Shown: positions 16,947 to 26,821 of the stretch, in pieces
Position numbering within the stretch: position 1 is the stretch's first letter
How the letters are laid out: each line of letters begins with the position of its first letter
Source: Colwellia ponticola
Lineage (GTDB): Bacteria; Pseudomonadota; Gammaproteobacteria; Enterobacterales; Alteromonadaceae
DNA: 64,000 nt
NCBI RefSeq assembly: GCF_005885605.1
Contig: NZ_SZVP01000004.1
Span: 1 to 64,000 of the forward strand
Direction of reading: 5' to 3'
The notes under the pieces: model-generated
What the model was told of the DNA's origin: nothing
The model's input: only the letters and a program-made list of their open reading frames with translations
Database searches by the model: none
Position numbers and translations under genes: made by a program

Positions 16947-18533
16947 TTAGTTAAATTGGTTAGAGGTGTTTTTCGCACCACCCGCTTTTAACGCATTCTC
17001 ACCAGCAAAGTATTCTTTGTGGTCATCACCCATATCAGAACCTGACATGTTTTGATGTTTAACACAGGCGATACCTTGACGTATTTCTTCACGCTGTACG
17101 TTTTTAACGTAACCTAACATACCTTGTTCACCAAAGTATTCTTTGGCTAGGTTATCTACAGACAACGCTGTTGTATGGTAAGTTGGTAATGTAATTAAGT
17201 GATGGAATACGTTCGCTTCACGTGCAGTGTCTGCTTGGAAAGTACGTACACGTTCATCAGCAATAGCAGATAATTCAGTGTCATCGTATTCAGCTTTCAT
17301 TAAGTCGTCACGAACATAACCAGATACATCTTCACCTGCTTCAACCATGGCATCATAGGTTTGCTGACGGAAGTTTAACGTCCAGTTGAAAGATGGTGAG
17401 TTGTTATAAACAAGTTTCGCATCTGGGTGAACTTTACGTACGTCGTCCATCATACCCGCAATTTCGTGTACCGTTGGTACCGCTGTTTCTATCCAAAGTA
17501 AATCTGCGCCGGCATTAAGTGCACCGATACAGTCAAACACACAACGCTCATGGCCAGTACCTTGACGGAATTGGTATAAACCAGAAGGTAAACGCTTAGG
17601 ACGAACTAGTTTGCCGTCACGGTTGAAACATACATCGCCTTCGCCCATGTCAGCTACGTTAATTTCTTCAACATCTAAGAAAGAGTTGTAGATATCACCA
17701 GCATCACCTGGCTCTTTAACAACAGCAATTTCTTTCGTTAAACCAGCACCTTCAGAGTCAGTACGTGCAACGATTAAACCGTTGTCGATACCTAGCTCTA
17801 AGAAAGCATGACGTAATGCGCGAATTTTCGCGTGGAAGTCAGCGTGCGGAACGGTAACTTTACCATCTTGGTGACCACATTGTTTTTCATCAGCTACCTG
17901 GTTTTCGATTTGAAGTGCACAAGCACCCGCCTCAATCATTTGCTTAGCCATGATGTAAGTTGCTTCAGCGTTACCAAAGCCGGCGTCAATATCAGCAACA
18001 ATTGGTACAACGTGAGTAACGTGATTGTCAATTTGTGCTTGAATAGCAGGCTTATCAGCGTCAGATGCTGCATCTAACTCGCGAAACAGACCACCTAATT
18101 CACGGGCATCAGCTTGACGTAAGAAAGTGTAAAGCTCAGCAACCAAAGAAGCTACCGATGTTTTTTCGTGCATAGATTGATCAGGAAGAGGACCAAACTC
18201 ACTGCGAAGTGCTGCTACCATCCAACCTGAAAGGTATAAGTAACGACGATCTGTTTTGCCATCAAAATGTTTCTTAATAGAAATCATTTTTTGTTGACCA
18301 ACAAAACCATGCCAACAACCTAGAGATTGTGTGTACTTAGTTTTGTCTGCATCAAATGCAGCCATATCAGCACGCATAATATCGGCAGTATACTGAGCAA
18401 TCTCTAAACCTGTTTTGAATTTATTTTGCGCTCGCATACGGGCAACAGACTCAGGGTTAATGGCATCCCAAGAGCTACCTGCTTTTTCTTTAATTGCTTT
18501 AACGGCTTCTATTGCACTTTGATAGTTAGACAT
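16947..18533 (-). CDS. aceA: Isocitrate lyase AceA (long form)
   Basis: AceA is the first glyoxylate-shunt enzyme, splitting isocitrate into glyoxylate and succinate. It has the catalytic-loop Cys in EKQCGHQDGK, the metal-binding VPIVADIDAGFGNAEATY, and VARTDSEGAGL. The length, 528 residues, is that of the long AceA of Pseudomonas and psychrophilic gammaproteobacteria rather than the 434-residue E. coli form. The start at 18533 (MSNYQSAIE) follows TTGGAG by six bases, whereas an upstream ATG at 18545 is almost on top of that site. It is divergent from a LysR-LrgAB operon, with malate synthase G beyond, so the shunt genes are near but not co-transcribed. Confidence 0.96.
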   Translation of the reverse strand: MSNYQSAIEAVKAIKEKAGSSWDAINPESVARMRAQNKFKTGLEIAQYTADIMRADMAAFDADKTKYTQSLGCWHGFVGQQKMISIKKHFDGKTDRRYLYLSGWMVAALRSEFGPLPDQSMHEKTSVASLVAELYTFLRQADARELGGLFRELDAASDADKPAIQAQIDNHVTHVVPIVADIDAGFGNAEATYIMAKQMIEAGACALQIENQVADEKQCGHQDGKVTVPHADFHAKIRALRHAFLELGIDNGLIVARTDSEGAGLTKEIAVVKEPGDAGDIYNSFLDVEEINVADMGEGDVCFNRDGKLVRPKRLPSGLYQFRQGTGHERCVFDCIGALNAGADLLWIETAVPTVHEIAGMMDDVRKVHPDAKLVYNNSPSFNWTLNFRQQTYDAMVEAGEDVSGYVRDDLMKAEYDDTELSAIADERVRTFQADTAREANVFHHLITLPTYHTTALSVDNLAKEYFGEQGMLGYVKNVQREEIRQGIACVKHQNMSGSDMGDDHKEYFAGENALKAGGAKNTSNQFN

Positions 18534-18887
18534 ATCATTCTCCAAAAAGTCTTGTGGTATATTAATTAGTAATTAGTAATAGTAATAAGTTTTAGCTAGT
18601 TACCTTGCTACTGTGCGATATTGATACATTAATGTAAAACGTAATTCTCAACTTAGCTAGTAGAAAGTGTGCTTTCATACTGGACTACAAAAACAATACC
18701 TCATAAAGGTGGTATTTTCAAAATATATATTTTATATTGCCGCCATTCATACCAAAAATAAAGGTAAGGAGTTAATCCATATAATAATGTGTTTTTTCCT
18801 ATCAAAATGATAAGATCCCATTGAAATAGCGAGTATTTTAACTTTACATATACTTAACTTATATTTATACACTGAGCCATTAACAAC
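18534..18887. other. Divergent regulatory region between aceA and the LysR gene
   Basis: This 354-bp AT-rich stretch has no gene. It holds a hairpin, AATACCTC-ataaa-GGTGGTATT (about 18693-18714), and AT-rich tracts suited to promoters in both directions. It is the natural place for LysR control of aceA, of lysR itself, or of both. No clear T-N11-A box can be singled out. Confidence 0.4.
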
Positions 18888-19835
18888 ATGAATATTTCTA
18901 AAATTGATTTGAACTTACTTATTTATTTAGATGTCTTGTTGCGAGAAAAGAATGTTACTCGGGCAGCCAGCCAACTTAACATTACTCAACCAGCAATGAG
19001 TAATGGCTTAAAACGTTTAAGAACGTTATTTAACGACCCTATTTTGGTACGTACCTCTGATGGCATGGTACCTACTGAGCGCGCACGAAGCTTAGCGCCA
19101 AACATTCGTAAAATATTACTCGAGCTTGAAGAAACACTCCAAGGTGAAGAAGAGTTTAACGAATTTAAAAGCCAACGTGTTTTTAGAATAATGGCTAGTG
19201 ACTATGCAGCATCAACACTTATACCGCCTTTATTAAAAGCATTAAATGAAGTTGCCCCAAATATTACCCTTGATATTATGACGCCAAGCGATGTGACTTT
19301 TCATGATGTTGAAGCTGGTAAAATTGATATGGCTATCAACCGCTTTGATGAGTTACCACAATCTTTTCACCAAAAAGCAATTTGGCGCGATTCTTTTTCT
19401 TGTTTAGTCGCAGCTGATAGCCCATTGGTCAGTAAATTCAACTTAAACGCTTATTTAGGTGCTAAACATGTTTGGGTGTCAAAAACAGGTTTTGGTGTGG
19501 GTATTGGCATGGACCCTACCGATGTGCAAAAACTGGGGTGGGTTGATGAAGCACTGGCGCGTTTAGGTAAAAAGCGAGATATCAAGGTGTTTACCCGTAA
19601 TTACCATGTTGCTATGCAACTCGCTTATGAAGGTAATTTAATTGCCACTTTACCAAGTAAAGCAGCCCAACTGTACAAAAATGATAGTAATTACACTATT
19701 ATCAAACCACCTTTTGATATTCCGGAGATAGAATTAAAAATGATTTGGAGCCCTTTATTACACCATGATGCTAGCCATATTTGGTTTAGACAATTAGTGA
19801 TTGCAGCGGCCTTAACATGCCAGGAAAATATATAA
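18888..19835 (+). CDS. LysR-family transcriptional regulator
   Basis: This 315-residue LysR protein has its winged helix in the first 65 residues (NLLIYLDVLLREKNVTRAASQLNITQPAMSNGLKRLRTLFNDPILVRTSDGM). A periplasmic-binding-protein-like effector domain follows, from about residue 90. The style resembles the NodD/LinR-like subgroup. It is six bases upstream of lrgA and reads into lrgA-lrgB as an operon, while aceA is divergent. Two models fit: a CidR/LrgR-like activator of the lrgAB pair, or a regulator of the glyoxylate shunt. The effector is not evident. Confidence 0.88.
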   Translation: MNISKIDLNLLIYLDVLLREKNVTRAASQLNITQPAMSNGLKRLRTLFNDPILVRTSDGMVPTERARSLAPNIRKILLELEETLQGEEEFNEFKSQRVFRIMASDYAASTLIPPLLKALNEVAPNITLDIMTPSDVTFHDVEAGKIDMAINRFDELPQSFHQKAIWRDSFSCLVAADSPLVSKFNLNAYLGAKHVWVSKTGFGVGIGMDPTDVQKLGWVDEALARLGKKRDIKVFTRNYHVAMQLAYEGNLIATLPSKAAQLYKNDSNYTIIKPPFDIPEIELKMIWSPLLHHDASHIWFRQLVIAAALTCQENI

Positions 19836-19841
19836 TTCACT

Positions 19842-20240
19842 ATGAATAATGTGCTTTATACCCTTTTTGCCATCAGTATATGCTTACTGTTAGGAAAGCT
19901 TGCTAATTCGCTCTTCTCTGCTTTACCGGCAAGCTTATATGGCATGATTATTTACGCGATATTTTTACAAATAAATTGGTTTAGCGCCGATAAAATAGTT
20001 AATACTAACCAATGGTTTATCAAGCATATGGGCGTATGTTTAGTTCCAGCAGGCATGGGAATAATCAATCACTTTAAGCTGATTCAGCAACACGGTATTG
20101 CCTTGGTGGTCATTATTTTTAGCTCAACGTTTATTTTACTAACCTTAATAGGCTACTTAAGCGAACGCTTTTTAATTACGCCTGCACATCACATAGCAGA
20201 CACCAAGGCGCAGAATAAACCTAAATCAGGCGTAAATTAA
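19842..20240 (+). CDS. LrgA/CidA-family membrane protein
   Basis: This 132-residue protein has four hydrophobic segments and family landmarks such as LGKLANSLFSALPASLYGMIIYAI and FIKHMGVCLVPAGMGIINHFKLI. LrgA/CidA proteins were first described as holin-like. With LrgB-type partners they have more recently been tied to pyruvate or related metabolite transport. It follows the LysR gene closely, and its stop overlaps the lrgB start (TAATG). Confidence 0.88.
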   Translation: MNNVLYTLFAISICLLLGKLANSLFSALPASLYGMIIYAIFLQINWFSADKIVNTNQWFIKHMGVCLVPAGMGIINHFKLIQQHGIALVVIIFSSTFILLTLIGYLSERFLITPAHHIADTKAQNKPKSGVN

Positions 20241-20962
20241 TGCTGTCTACTTTTATCACTAACAGTCCACTATTAGCTAGCATAATTATCACGCTAATCA
20301 CCATAGCAACTTACCAATTAGCAGCTGCCTGCCAACAGAAATGGCAATACATTTGGCTAAACCCTATGCTATTTACTATTAGTATACTAGTGCCTCTTTT
20401 ACTATTAACTAATATTAATTATGAACAATATAGTGAATCTACTCAGCTACTTAACTGGTTGCTTGAGCCTGCAATCGTTGCATTAGGGTTACCTCTTTAT
20501 CAACAATTTAAGCAGATACGCTTTTATTGGCAAGCCATGATCGCTATTTTAGTTTTCGGTATCATTGTCGTTATTAGTGTTAGCTTTGTCCTTTCTATGT
20601 GGTTAATAAAAGCGCCTGATATTGCTATCGCTTTATCATTAAAATCAGTCACGACCCCGATAGGTATTACCTTAACCAACCAATTATTTGGTGATAGTTC
20701 AATAACCACTTTTGCTATTTTAATAGCCGGTTTATTTGGCGCGTTACTAGGTCCCCAATGGCTGAGTTTTCTGGGTATTAACTCAGCTAAAGCGCAAGGC
20801 TTGGCTATTGGCAGTGCTAGTCATGTTATTGGTACCGCGGTACTTGTACGTAAAAGTGCCGAACATGGTGCATATAGCTCTGTGGCGTTAATTTTATCCG
20901 CTGTACTGACCGCGCTTATTAGCCCGTGGTTAATTCCTTTACTTCAACAATTTTATCACTAG
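20240..20962 (+). CDS. LrgB/CidB-family membrane protein
   Basis: This 240-residue polytopic protein shows the LrgB signature region: PAIVALGLPLYQQFKQIR, the LKSVTTPIGITLTNQLFG core, and IGSASHVIGTAVLVRKSAEHGAYSSVAL. It is the usual partner of LrgA, to which it is coupled by a one-base overlap. Given aceA on one side and malate synthase G on the other, a role in moving a C2-C3 carboxylate such as pyruvate is a reasonable inference. Confidence 0.9.
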   Translation: MLSTFITNSPLLASIIITLITIATYQLAAACQQKWQYIWLNPMLFTISILVPLLLLTNINYEQYSESTQLLNWLLEPAIVALGLPLYQQFKQIRFYWQAMIAILVFGIIVVISVSFVLSMWLIKAPDIAIALSLKSVTTPIGITLTNQLFGDSSITTFAILIAGLFGALLGPQWLSFLGINSAKAQGLAIGSASHVIGTAVLVRKSAEHGAYSSVALILSAVLTALISPWLIPLLQQFYH

Positions 20963-21317
20963 TTTGCCTCAGGTCCTGCATACTAGGGCACAAGAGCTTT
21001 ACGCCCTTAATATCGTTAGCGATATAGCTAGTAATGTAAATATTTGGCAGCAACCTATATTCATATCGTGAATGTTCTTTATCACCAAGTATAATAAAGC
21101 CTGTGAATAGTCAATAACATCATATTTCAAAGATAAATAGTTAGCTTTAACAACTACTTAAGCAATAATTCCTTCAACGTTACCTTTGCTCCGCTACTTA
21201 AGCGAACTAAAGCACTATTGCCAGACATGCGAATAAGCCATAGGATCGTCCCCAATATTAATTGGTATAAATTCTTAACGCTTTAAATAAAGTTTTTGAA
21301 CAATAAGGTAAATAATA
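20963..21317. other. Gap between lrgB and malate synthase G
   Basis: The 355-bp stretch has no gene. It contains a small perfect hairpin ATATCG-ttag-CGATAT near 21008-21023 and a 10-bp direct repeat CTACTTAAGC at 21154 and 21194. The malate synthase promoter probably lies in the last 100 bases. AAGGTAA, about ten bases before the ATG, serves as ribosome binding site. Confidence 0.4.
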
Positions 21318-23486
21318 ATGTCAGCCACAGTCACCATAGAAAATTTAACAGTAAGCCAATGCCTTTTTGATTTTATTGAGTATGAAGCTCTCCCTGGTAC
21401 ATCTATTAGCTCAAGTCATTTTTGGAAGCAGTTTTCCAGTATTGTTCATGATTTAAGCCCTGAAAATAAAGCGCTTTTATTAAAGCGTGATGCCCTACAA
21501 GCAAGCATTGATGACTATCATCAAAATAATAAGCCACTTGAATTCGCACACTATAAAAAATTCTTAGCTGATATTAACTACCTTGTCCCTCAAGTAGAAG
21601 ATTTCAGTATCAACACGAGTAATGTTGATGATGAATTAGCGCTTATTGCTGGACCACAGCTAGTAGTACCTATTATGAACGCTCGTTTTGCACTTAATGC
21701 GGTAAATGCTCGCTGGGGGAGTTTATATGATGCCCTTTATGGCACAGATGCAATAAGCAACGATGATGGCGCAGAGGCCACTAAAGCTTATAACCCTATA
21801 CGTGGTAAAAAAGTTATCGCTTTTGCCAAAGACTATTTAGATCAAGTGATCCCATTAGTTAACGGTAGCCATAGCCAAGCCGTGAGTTATGACTTAACAG
21901 AGCAGCAATTAATGGTAAGTTTGGCTGATGGTCAGCAAACACCGTTAAAAGATCCTTCAGCGTTTATTGGTTTTACTGGCAGCATAAATAAACCAGAATC
22001 ACTAATGTTTGTTCATAACAACTTACATATCAACTTATTGTTCAATGACCAAAGTGCTATTGGTAAAGAAGACGCTGCAAGCTTAAGTGATATAGTACTT
22101 GAGTCTGCCTTAACAACTATCATGGACTGTGAAGACTCTGTTGCTGCAGTTGACGCACAAGACAAAGTATTAGCCTACCAAAATTGGTTAGGCCTAATGA
22201 CGGGTAAATTGTCTGCAACACTAAATAAAAATGGTAAAACAATCACCCGTACCATGAAAAAAGATGTAAACGTACAAACACTTAAGGGTGAAACAGTTAC
22301 CCTTAAAGGTCGTAGTTTAATGTTTGTTCGTAATGTGGGTCATTTAATGACAAACAGTGCCATCATCGATAGCCAAGGTAATGAAATACCAGAAGGCATA
22401 CTTGATGCTATGATCACCAGCTTAGTTGCCCTGCACGATTTAAAAGGCAACAGTGAATTTAGCAACAGTAGTGAAGGTTCAATTTACATCGTTAAACCTA
22501 AAATGCATGGCCCTGAAGAAGTAGCTTTTGCTAACACCTTATTCTCACGTGTCGAAGAAGCATTATCCCTACCAGAAAATACCATTAAAATGGGGATAAT
22601 GGATGAAGAAAGACGCACTAGTGTTAACTTGAAAAACTGTATTTTTGCGGCTAAAGACCGCGTAGTATTTATCAACACAGGTTTCTTAGACAGAACAGGT
22701 GATGAAATCCATACGTCAATGCTAGCTGGCCCTATGGCGAGAAAAGCCGACATAAAACATACTCCATGGATTAGCGCTTATGAAGATAACAACGTTGATA
22801 TTGGACTCAATTGTGGTTTTAGTAAAAAAGCACAAATTGGTAAAGGTATGTGGGCTATTCCTGATCAAATGGCTAATATGTTAACCACTAAAATAGGTCA
22901 TGTTGAAGCAGGTGCTAATACTGCTTGGGTACCTTCACCAACAGCAGCAACACTGCATGTTTTACATTACCATAAAGTGAATGTATTTAGTGTACAACAG
23001 CAACTTATGGGTCGTAAGCCTGCGAATATTGACGACATACTTACCATTCCATTGGCTGAGCATACTAATTGGACTGCACAAGAAATTAGTGATGAGATAG
23101 ATAATAACTGTCAAGGTCTATTAGGTTATGTTGTACGCTGGATAGATGATGGTGTGGGTTGTTCTAAAGTACCTGATATCAACAATGTAGGCTTAATGGA
23201 AGATAGAGCAACTTTGCGTATTTCTAGCCAGCATCTTGCTAACTGGCTTACTCATAATATTTGTACTGTTGAGCAAGTACAGGCCAGTTTGAAGAAAATG
23301 GCCGCGATTGTTGATGAGCAAAATGCCAGTGATAGTAGCTACCAAGCAATGAGTGCTGATTTTGATAACAGCATCGCGTTTAAAGCAGCAGCGGCATTGG
23401 TCTTTGCAGGTACAGAGCAACCTAACGGTTATACAGAGCCTTTATTGCATAAATACCGTATAGAAAAAAAACGTCAACTTAGTTAA
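21318..23486 (+). CDS. glcB: Malate synthase G
   Basis: This enzyme condenses glyoxylate with acetyl-CoA to malate, the second glyoxylate-shunt step. Its 722-residue length and insert-rich architecture are those of the monomeric isoform G (GlcB), not the ~530-residue AceB. Landmarks are [57 protein letters not shown] (glyoxylate/Mg site), [20 protein letters not shown] and [18 protein letters not shown]. It is monocistronic, with its own terminator, and is the functional partner of AceA 2.8 kb away. Confidence 0.95.
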   Translation: MSATVTIENLTVSQCLFDFIEYEALPGTSISSSHFWKQFSSIVHDLSPENKALLLKRDALQASIDDYHQNNKPLEFAHYKKFLADINYLVPQVEDFSINTSNVDDELALIAGPQLVVPIMNARFALNAVNARWGSLYDALYGTDAISNDDGAEATKAYNPIRGKKVIAFAKDYLDQVIPLVNGSHSQAVSYDLTEQQLMVSLADGQQTPLKDPSAFIGFTGSINKPESLMFVHNNLHINLLFNDQSAIGKEDAASLSDIVLESALTTIMDCEDSVAAVDAQDKVLAYQNWLGLMTGKLSATLNKNGKTITRTMKKDVNVQTLKGETVTLKGRSLMFVRNVGHLMTNSAIIDSQGNEIPEGILDAMITSLVALHDLKGNSEFSNSSEGSIYIVKPKMHGPEEVAFANTLFSRVEEALSLPENTIKMGIMDEERRTSVNLKNCIFAAKDRVVFINTGFLDRTGDEIHTSMLAGPMARKADIKHTPWISAYEDNNVDIGLNCGFSKKAQIGKGMWAIPDQMANMLTTKIGHVEAGANTAWVPSPTAATLHVLHYHKVNVFSVQQQLMGRKPANIDDILTIPLAEHTNWTAQEISDEIDNNCQGLLGYVVRWIDDGVGCSKVPDINNVGLMEDRATLRISSQHLANWLTHNICTVEQVQASLKKMAAIVDEQNASDSSYQAMSADFDNSIAFKAAAALVFAGTEQPNGYTEPLLHKYRIEKKRQLS

Positions 23487-23537
23487 GCTATTCACACTAA
23501 GACTATAGAGCTACAACATTAGTTCAAGCTGACTATC

Positions 23538-23594
23538 AAAAAATCAATACTGACGCTATATTAAGTTTACTTATAGCGCTGGTGTTGATTTTTT
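23538..23594 (+). terminator. Terminator after malate synthase G
   Basis: AAAAAATCAA (23538-23547) pairs with TTGATTTTTT (23585-23594), and inner arms CGCTATA/TATAGCG extend the stem. The 3' arm ends in six T. Confidence 0.75.
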
Positions 23595-23752
23595 ACTTTT
23601 AGGAACTTGCTATCATAGCTATTTCTTATCCCCTTCTACATTGGTCTACTTACTAATTATCACCACCGTTTAGCCGTTGTACTTGGTATTAAGCGACATT
23701 TTACGTTACTCTGTTTACCTCTATCATCTATTTAATTGCTAGCTATTTATCT

Positions 23753-26236
23753 ATGCAACTCTTTAAAAAATTACTCTTGGGCTTGCTACTTATTAGCTTG
23801 TTAGTAATAGCAACTGCATTAACTTGGCTTTATAGCCGAATTGATGGTGCCCTCCCCTTACTCGAGGGTCAAGAAACCGTTTTTGGTTTACAACAATCAG
23901 CAACTATTGAGCGTGATAACCAAGGCATTACCACCATTAAAGCACGCAGCAGAAATGACGTTGCTGTTGCGCTAGGCTTTGTGCACGCCCAAGAACGATT
24001 CTTTCAAATGGATTTACTAAGGCGAAACTCCGCTGGCGAATTAGCCAGTTTATTTGGCTCCTTAGCCCTTGATTATGATAAGTCTATTCGTCGACACCGC
24101 TTTAGAGATAGAGCAAGAGCCATAGTGGCGCAACTACCTGATAAACAACTCTCCTTACTAAAAGCTTATACTAGAGGCGTTAACCAAGGTTTACAATATT
24201 TACACTCCTCACCTTTTGAATACTTACTACTGCAACAAGACCCAGTGCAATGGAGTGAAGAAGACTCAATCCTCACCGTTTTTAGTCTGTATATCGATCT
24301 GCAATATGCAGATGGTAAGCGTGAACGTACGCTAGGCTTAATGAAAGCTGTACTCTCTGCTGACGTTTATGCCTTTTTAGATCCCCAAGGCAGTATATGG
24401 GATGCCGCAATAGATGGCAGTCAATTCCTTCAAGCACCAATGCCAAAAGGTGCTTGGCCTTCAGCTGCTGGTGCGGGTGTAAAACCTAACTATATACCTA
24501 GTGATAAATCTGGTTATGCGGCTAACACTGCTAATAGATATACTAAAAGTGAAAATGATGTAAAGGCTAATTATCTAGGCGATTATTTGCTAGGTTCTAA
24601 TAGTTGGGCTGTATCAGGGGCGTTAACGGCTACGGGTAGCGCTGTTATTGCTAATGATATGCACCTTAGCCTTAGTGTCCCTAACACTTGGTTTCGCGCG
24701 TCTTTTGAATATCCACAGCCAAGCAATAGCACAGCAGCAATTAAAGAAAATATTAAGGTTACTGGCGCAACTTTACCGGGTACGCCCAATATAGTGATAG
24801 GCAGTAATGGTCATATTGCCTGGGGGTTTACTAACAGTTATGGTGATTATAGCGATGTTATTTTACTTACCACCAATGCAGATAACAGCCAATACTTAAC
24901 GCCTACAGGCTTTAAGGACTTCACAATACATAAACAAATTATTGCCATCAAAGATCAAAAAGCGCAAGAGATAACGGTTACCGACACTATATGGGGGCCC
25001 GTTATTGGTAAAAATCATTTAGGGCAATTACTTGCTTATCGCTGGGTTGCCCATGATAAACAAGCCATTAACTTAACCGCCACTGAGCTAGAGTATGCCA
25101 AAAGCGTCGATCAAGCTTTTGCAGTTGCTGCGCGTGCAGGGATCCCCGCACAAAATATAGTAGTGGCTGATAAAAATGGTGATATTGGTTGGACAATTAT
25201 GGGACCAATACCTAATAAAAAAGGCAATATTGGCGAGACACCGCAAGCATGGCATTTAGGTAAAAATAGCTGGCAAGGTTATTTAACGCCAGCCCAATAT
25301 CCGCAACTTAAAAACCCAACGCAGCAACGTTTATGGACAGCTAACTCCCGTGTTGTTGGTGGTGATATGATTAAAAAACTGGGGAATGGTGGTTATGCTC
25401 TCGGTGCGCGCTCACAGCAGATAAGAGATCACTTATTTGCTAAAGAAGCATTTGACGAAGAAATGTTACTGCAAATAGGGTTAGATGATAGCGCCATTTT
25501 TTTACAGCGTTGGCAACAATTCATCCTTGAGCAAGTGCTTACCAAGCAAGTACTTGCTCAACAAACTTTGGAAAAAAACACCAGTTTCTCTCAAGTGAAA
25601 GCTTTATTAGAAGAATCCATTGAGCTAAGTGCCAGTGTCGATTCAGTGAGTTATCGCTTAGTACGTAACTTTAGAATAAATCTCAGAGATAGTGTTTTTT
25701 TAGAGTTAAGCCGTAGCTTACATAGCATTGATAACGCTTTTACGTTTAATAGTATTCGCCATCAACTCGAAGTCCCTTTATGGCAACTTATTAACGAGCA
25801 ACCACAAAACTTTATGATGCTTGGTGAGCGAAGCTGGCAAGATGTTTTTACTAAAGCATTAATCTTAACGATTAATGACATGTCTATTAAGCAACCGTTA
25901 GCTGAGGCGACTTGGGGACAACAAAACAGCTCAACAATAAAACACCCGCTAAGTAATTCAGTGCCTTGGTTAAGTTATTGGCTGGATATGCCAAGTAAGC
26001 AATTAGCGGGTGATAGTTATATGCCAAGAGTACAAGGGAAAGCTTTTGGCGCTTCAGAGCGTATGGTGGTATCACCAGGTTATGAAGAAAATGGTATTTT
26101 TCATATGCCAACAAGTCAGGCTAGTCATCCGTGGAGTCCGTATTATCGCATCGGACATAGTGACTGGGAGCAAGGTGTCGCTTCACCATTTTTACCCGGT
26201 AAAACCCGTTATACACTAACCCTACTAAGCTACTAA
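23753..26236 (+). CDS. Penicillin-acylase family (S45) Ntn-hydrolase
   Basis: This 827-residue precursor has an N-terminal membrane anchor or signal (LFKKLLLGLLLISLLVIATALTWLY) and then an acylase alpha-chain region (VALGFVHAQERFFQMDLLRRNSAGELASLFG). The autocatalytic site is G|SNSWAVSG, with nucleophile Ser282, the new N-terminus of the beta chain as in penicillin G acylase. Oxyanion-type features such as GTPNIVIGSNGHIAWGFTN follow. Family members hydrolyse amide bonds of N-acyl compounds; some quench acyl-homoserine-lactone signals (PvdQ, QuiP types). The substrate cannot be told from sequence alone. It stands 22 bp upstream of a broken MAPEG gene on the same strand. Confidence 0.92.
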   Translation: MQLFKKLLLGLLLISLLVIATALTWLYSRIDGALPLLEGQETVFGLQQSATIERDNQGITTIKARSRNDVAVALGFVHAQERFFQMDLLRRNSAGELASLFGSLALDYDKSIRRHRFRDRARAIVAQLPDKQLSLLKAYTRGVNQGLQYLHSSPFEYLLLQQDPVQWSEEDSILTVFSLYIDLQYADGKRERTLGLMKAVLSADVYAFLDPQGSIWDAAIDGSQFLQAPMPKGAWPSAAGAGVKPNYIPSDKSGYAANTANRYTKSENDVKANYLGDYLLGSNSWAVSGALTATGSAVIANDMHLSLSVPNTWFRASFEYPQPSNSTAAIKENIKVTGATLPGTPNIVIGSNGHIAWGFTNSYGDYSDVILLTTNADNSQYLTPTGFKDFTIHKQIIAIKDQKAQEITVTDTIWGPVIGKNHLGQLLAYRWVAHDKQAINLTATELEYAKSVDQAFAVAARAGIPAQNIVVADKNGDIGWTIMGPIPNKKGNIGETPQAWHLGKNSWQGYLTPAQYPQLKNPTQQRLWTANSRVVGGDMIKKLGNGGYALGARSQQIRDHLFAKEAFDEEMLLQIGLDDSAIFLQRWQQFILEQVLTKQVLAQQTLEKNTSFSQVKALLEESIELSASVDSVSYRLVRNFRINLRDSVFLELSRSLHSIDNAFTFNSIRHQLEVPLWQLINEQPQNFMMLGERSWQDVFTKALILTINDMSIKQPLAEATWGQQNSSTIKHPLSNSVPWLSYWLDMPSKQLAGDSYMPRVQGKAFGASERMVVSPGYEENGIFHMPTSQASHPWSPYYRIGHSDWEQGVASPFLPGKTRYTLTLLSY

Positions 26237-26258
26237 CAAGAAAATAACGAGGAAGATA

Positions 26259-26396
26259 ATGACCACTTTAATTATTTGTTTATTTTTAGCATTACTTTTA
26301 CCACTATTAGCCAAAGGCCCAGTCGTTTTTGCGATGGCCAAGCTCGGCGGATATAATAATAATCATCCAAGAGAGCAGCAAATAATACCAAGTTAA
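26259..26396 (+). pseudogene. MAPEG-family gene truncated by MITE copy B
   Basis: Good translation signals (GAGGAAG before the ATG) start a 45-residue frame. It has a hydrophobic helix, then VVFAMAKLGGYNNNHPREQQ. The NHPREQ segment is the conserved loop after TM1 of MAPEG membrane proteins, which are normally ~130 residues with four helices. The frame is cut right after this loop: the last residues and the stop codon are supplied by the MITE that begins at 26385. The rest of the MAPEG gene is not found between the MITE end (26697) and pheA, so it has been lost. Confidence 0.7.
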
Positions 26397-26697
26397 TTAA
26401 GTTCTTTCCTACTCAGCGAGAATTAAAAGACTTAGAGGCAAGACATTGATTGTAAAGAAGGGTTATTCAGGAGAATGTGATCCTGCATTCTCTAATAAGC
26501 TACCTCCGTGTAGCGTCCTTTTCAAAATCAATAACGATGCATATAAGCCTTTAAAAATGGTTCTTTGGGAATGCCTGGAAGCCATGATAACGTCACAAAA
26601 TTTATTTGATGTAGAGTAACTATATCCTCATAAATTTTATTTATTCTAATGTCGTCCATGGAATGCTAAGTGCTCACTTCTTTATTCAGAATGGTAT
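26385..26697 (-). mobile_element. MITE-like element, copy B (313 bp, inverted relative to copy A)
   Basis: Read on the minus strand, this segment aligns along its whole length with 8754-9105. Matching landmarks include the GCTACACGGAGGTAGCTTAT block, the CAGGA...TCCTG dyad and the CTTGCCTCTAAG stretch. It has a single copy of the 27-bp unit duplicated in copy A. The ends read ATACCAA and TTGGTAT-like. Both are flanked by TA (26383-26384 and 26698-26699), consistent with TA target duplication as made by IS630/Tc1-type transposases. The inner part is diverged from copy A, so the insertion is not recent. Confidence 0.8.
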
Positions 26698-26821
26698 TAG
26701 TAATTAATTATGAACAAATACGTCTAAAGAAACAGTTGACACTCTTTAGCTAAGCTAGCTAGAGTAACTACTCAAAATCATAAGCATAGTAAGTTGCTAC
26801 ATTAACAAAAAAGGTAAGCAA
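26698..26821 (+). other. pheA upstream region
   Basis: These 124 bases separate MITE copy B from pheA. TTGACA at 26737-26742 is a perfect -35 hexamer, with TAGCTAGAGTAACT downstream as a weak -10 region. No Phe-rich leader peptide or attenuator hairpin like that of enterobacterial pheA is visible. The ribosome binding site AAGGTAAG precedes the GTG start. Confidence 0.4.

Noticed and set aside
26698..26821. Phe attenuator upstream of pheA
   Set aside because: No Phe-rich short peptide and no terminator hairpin could be found, in contrast to the clear his leader.
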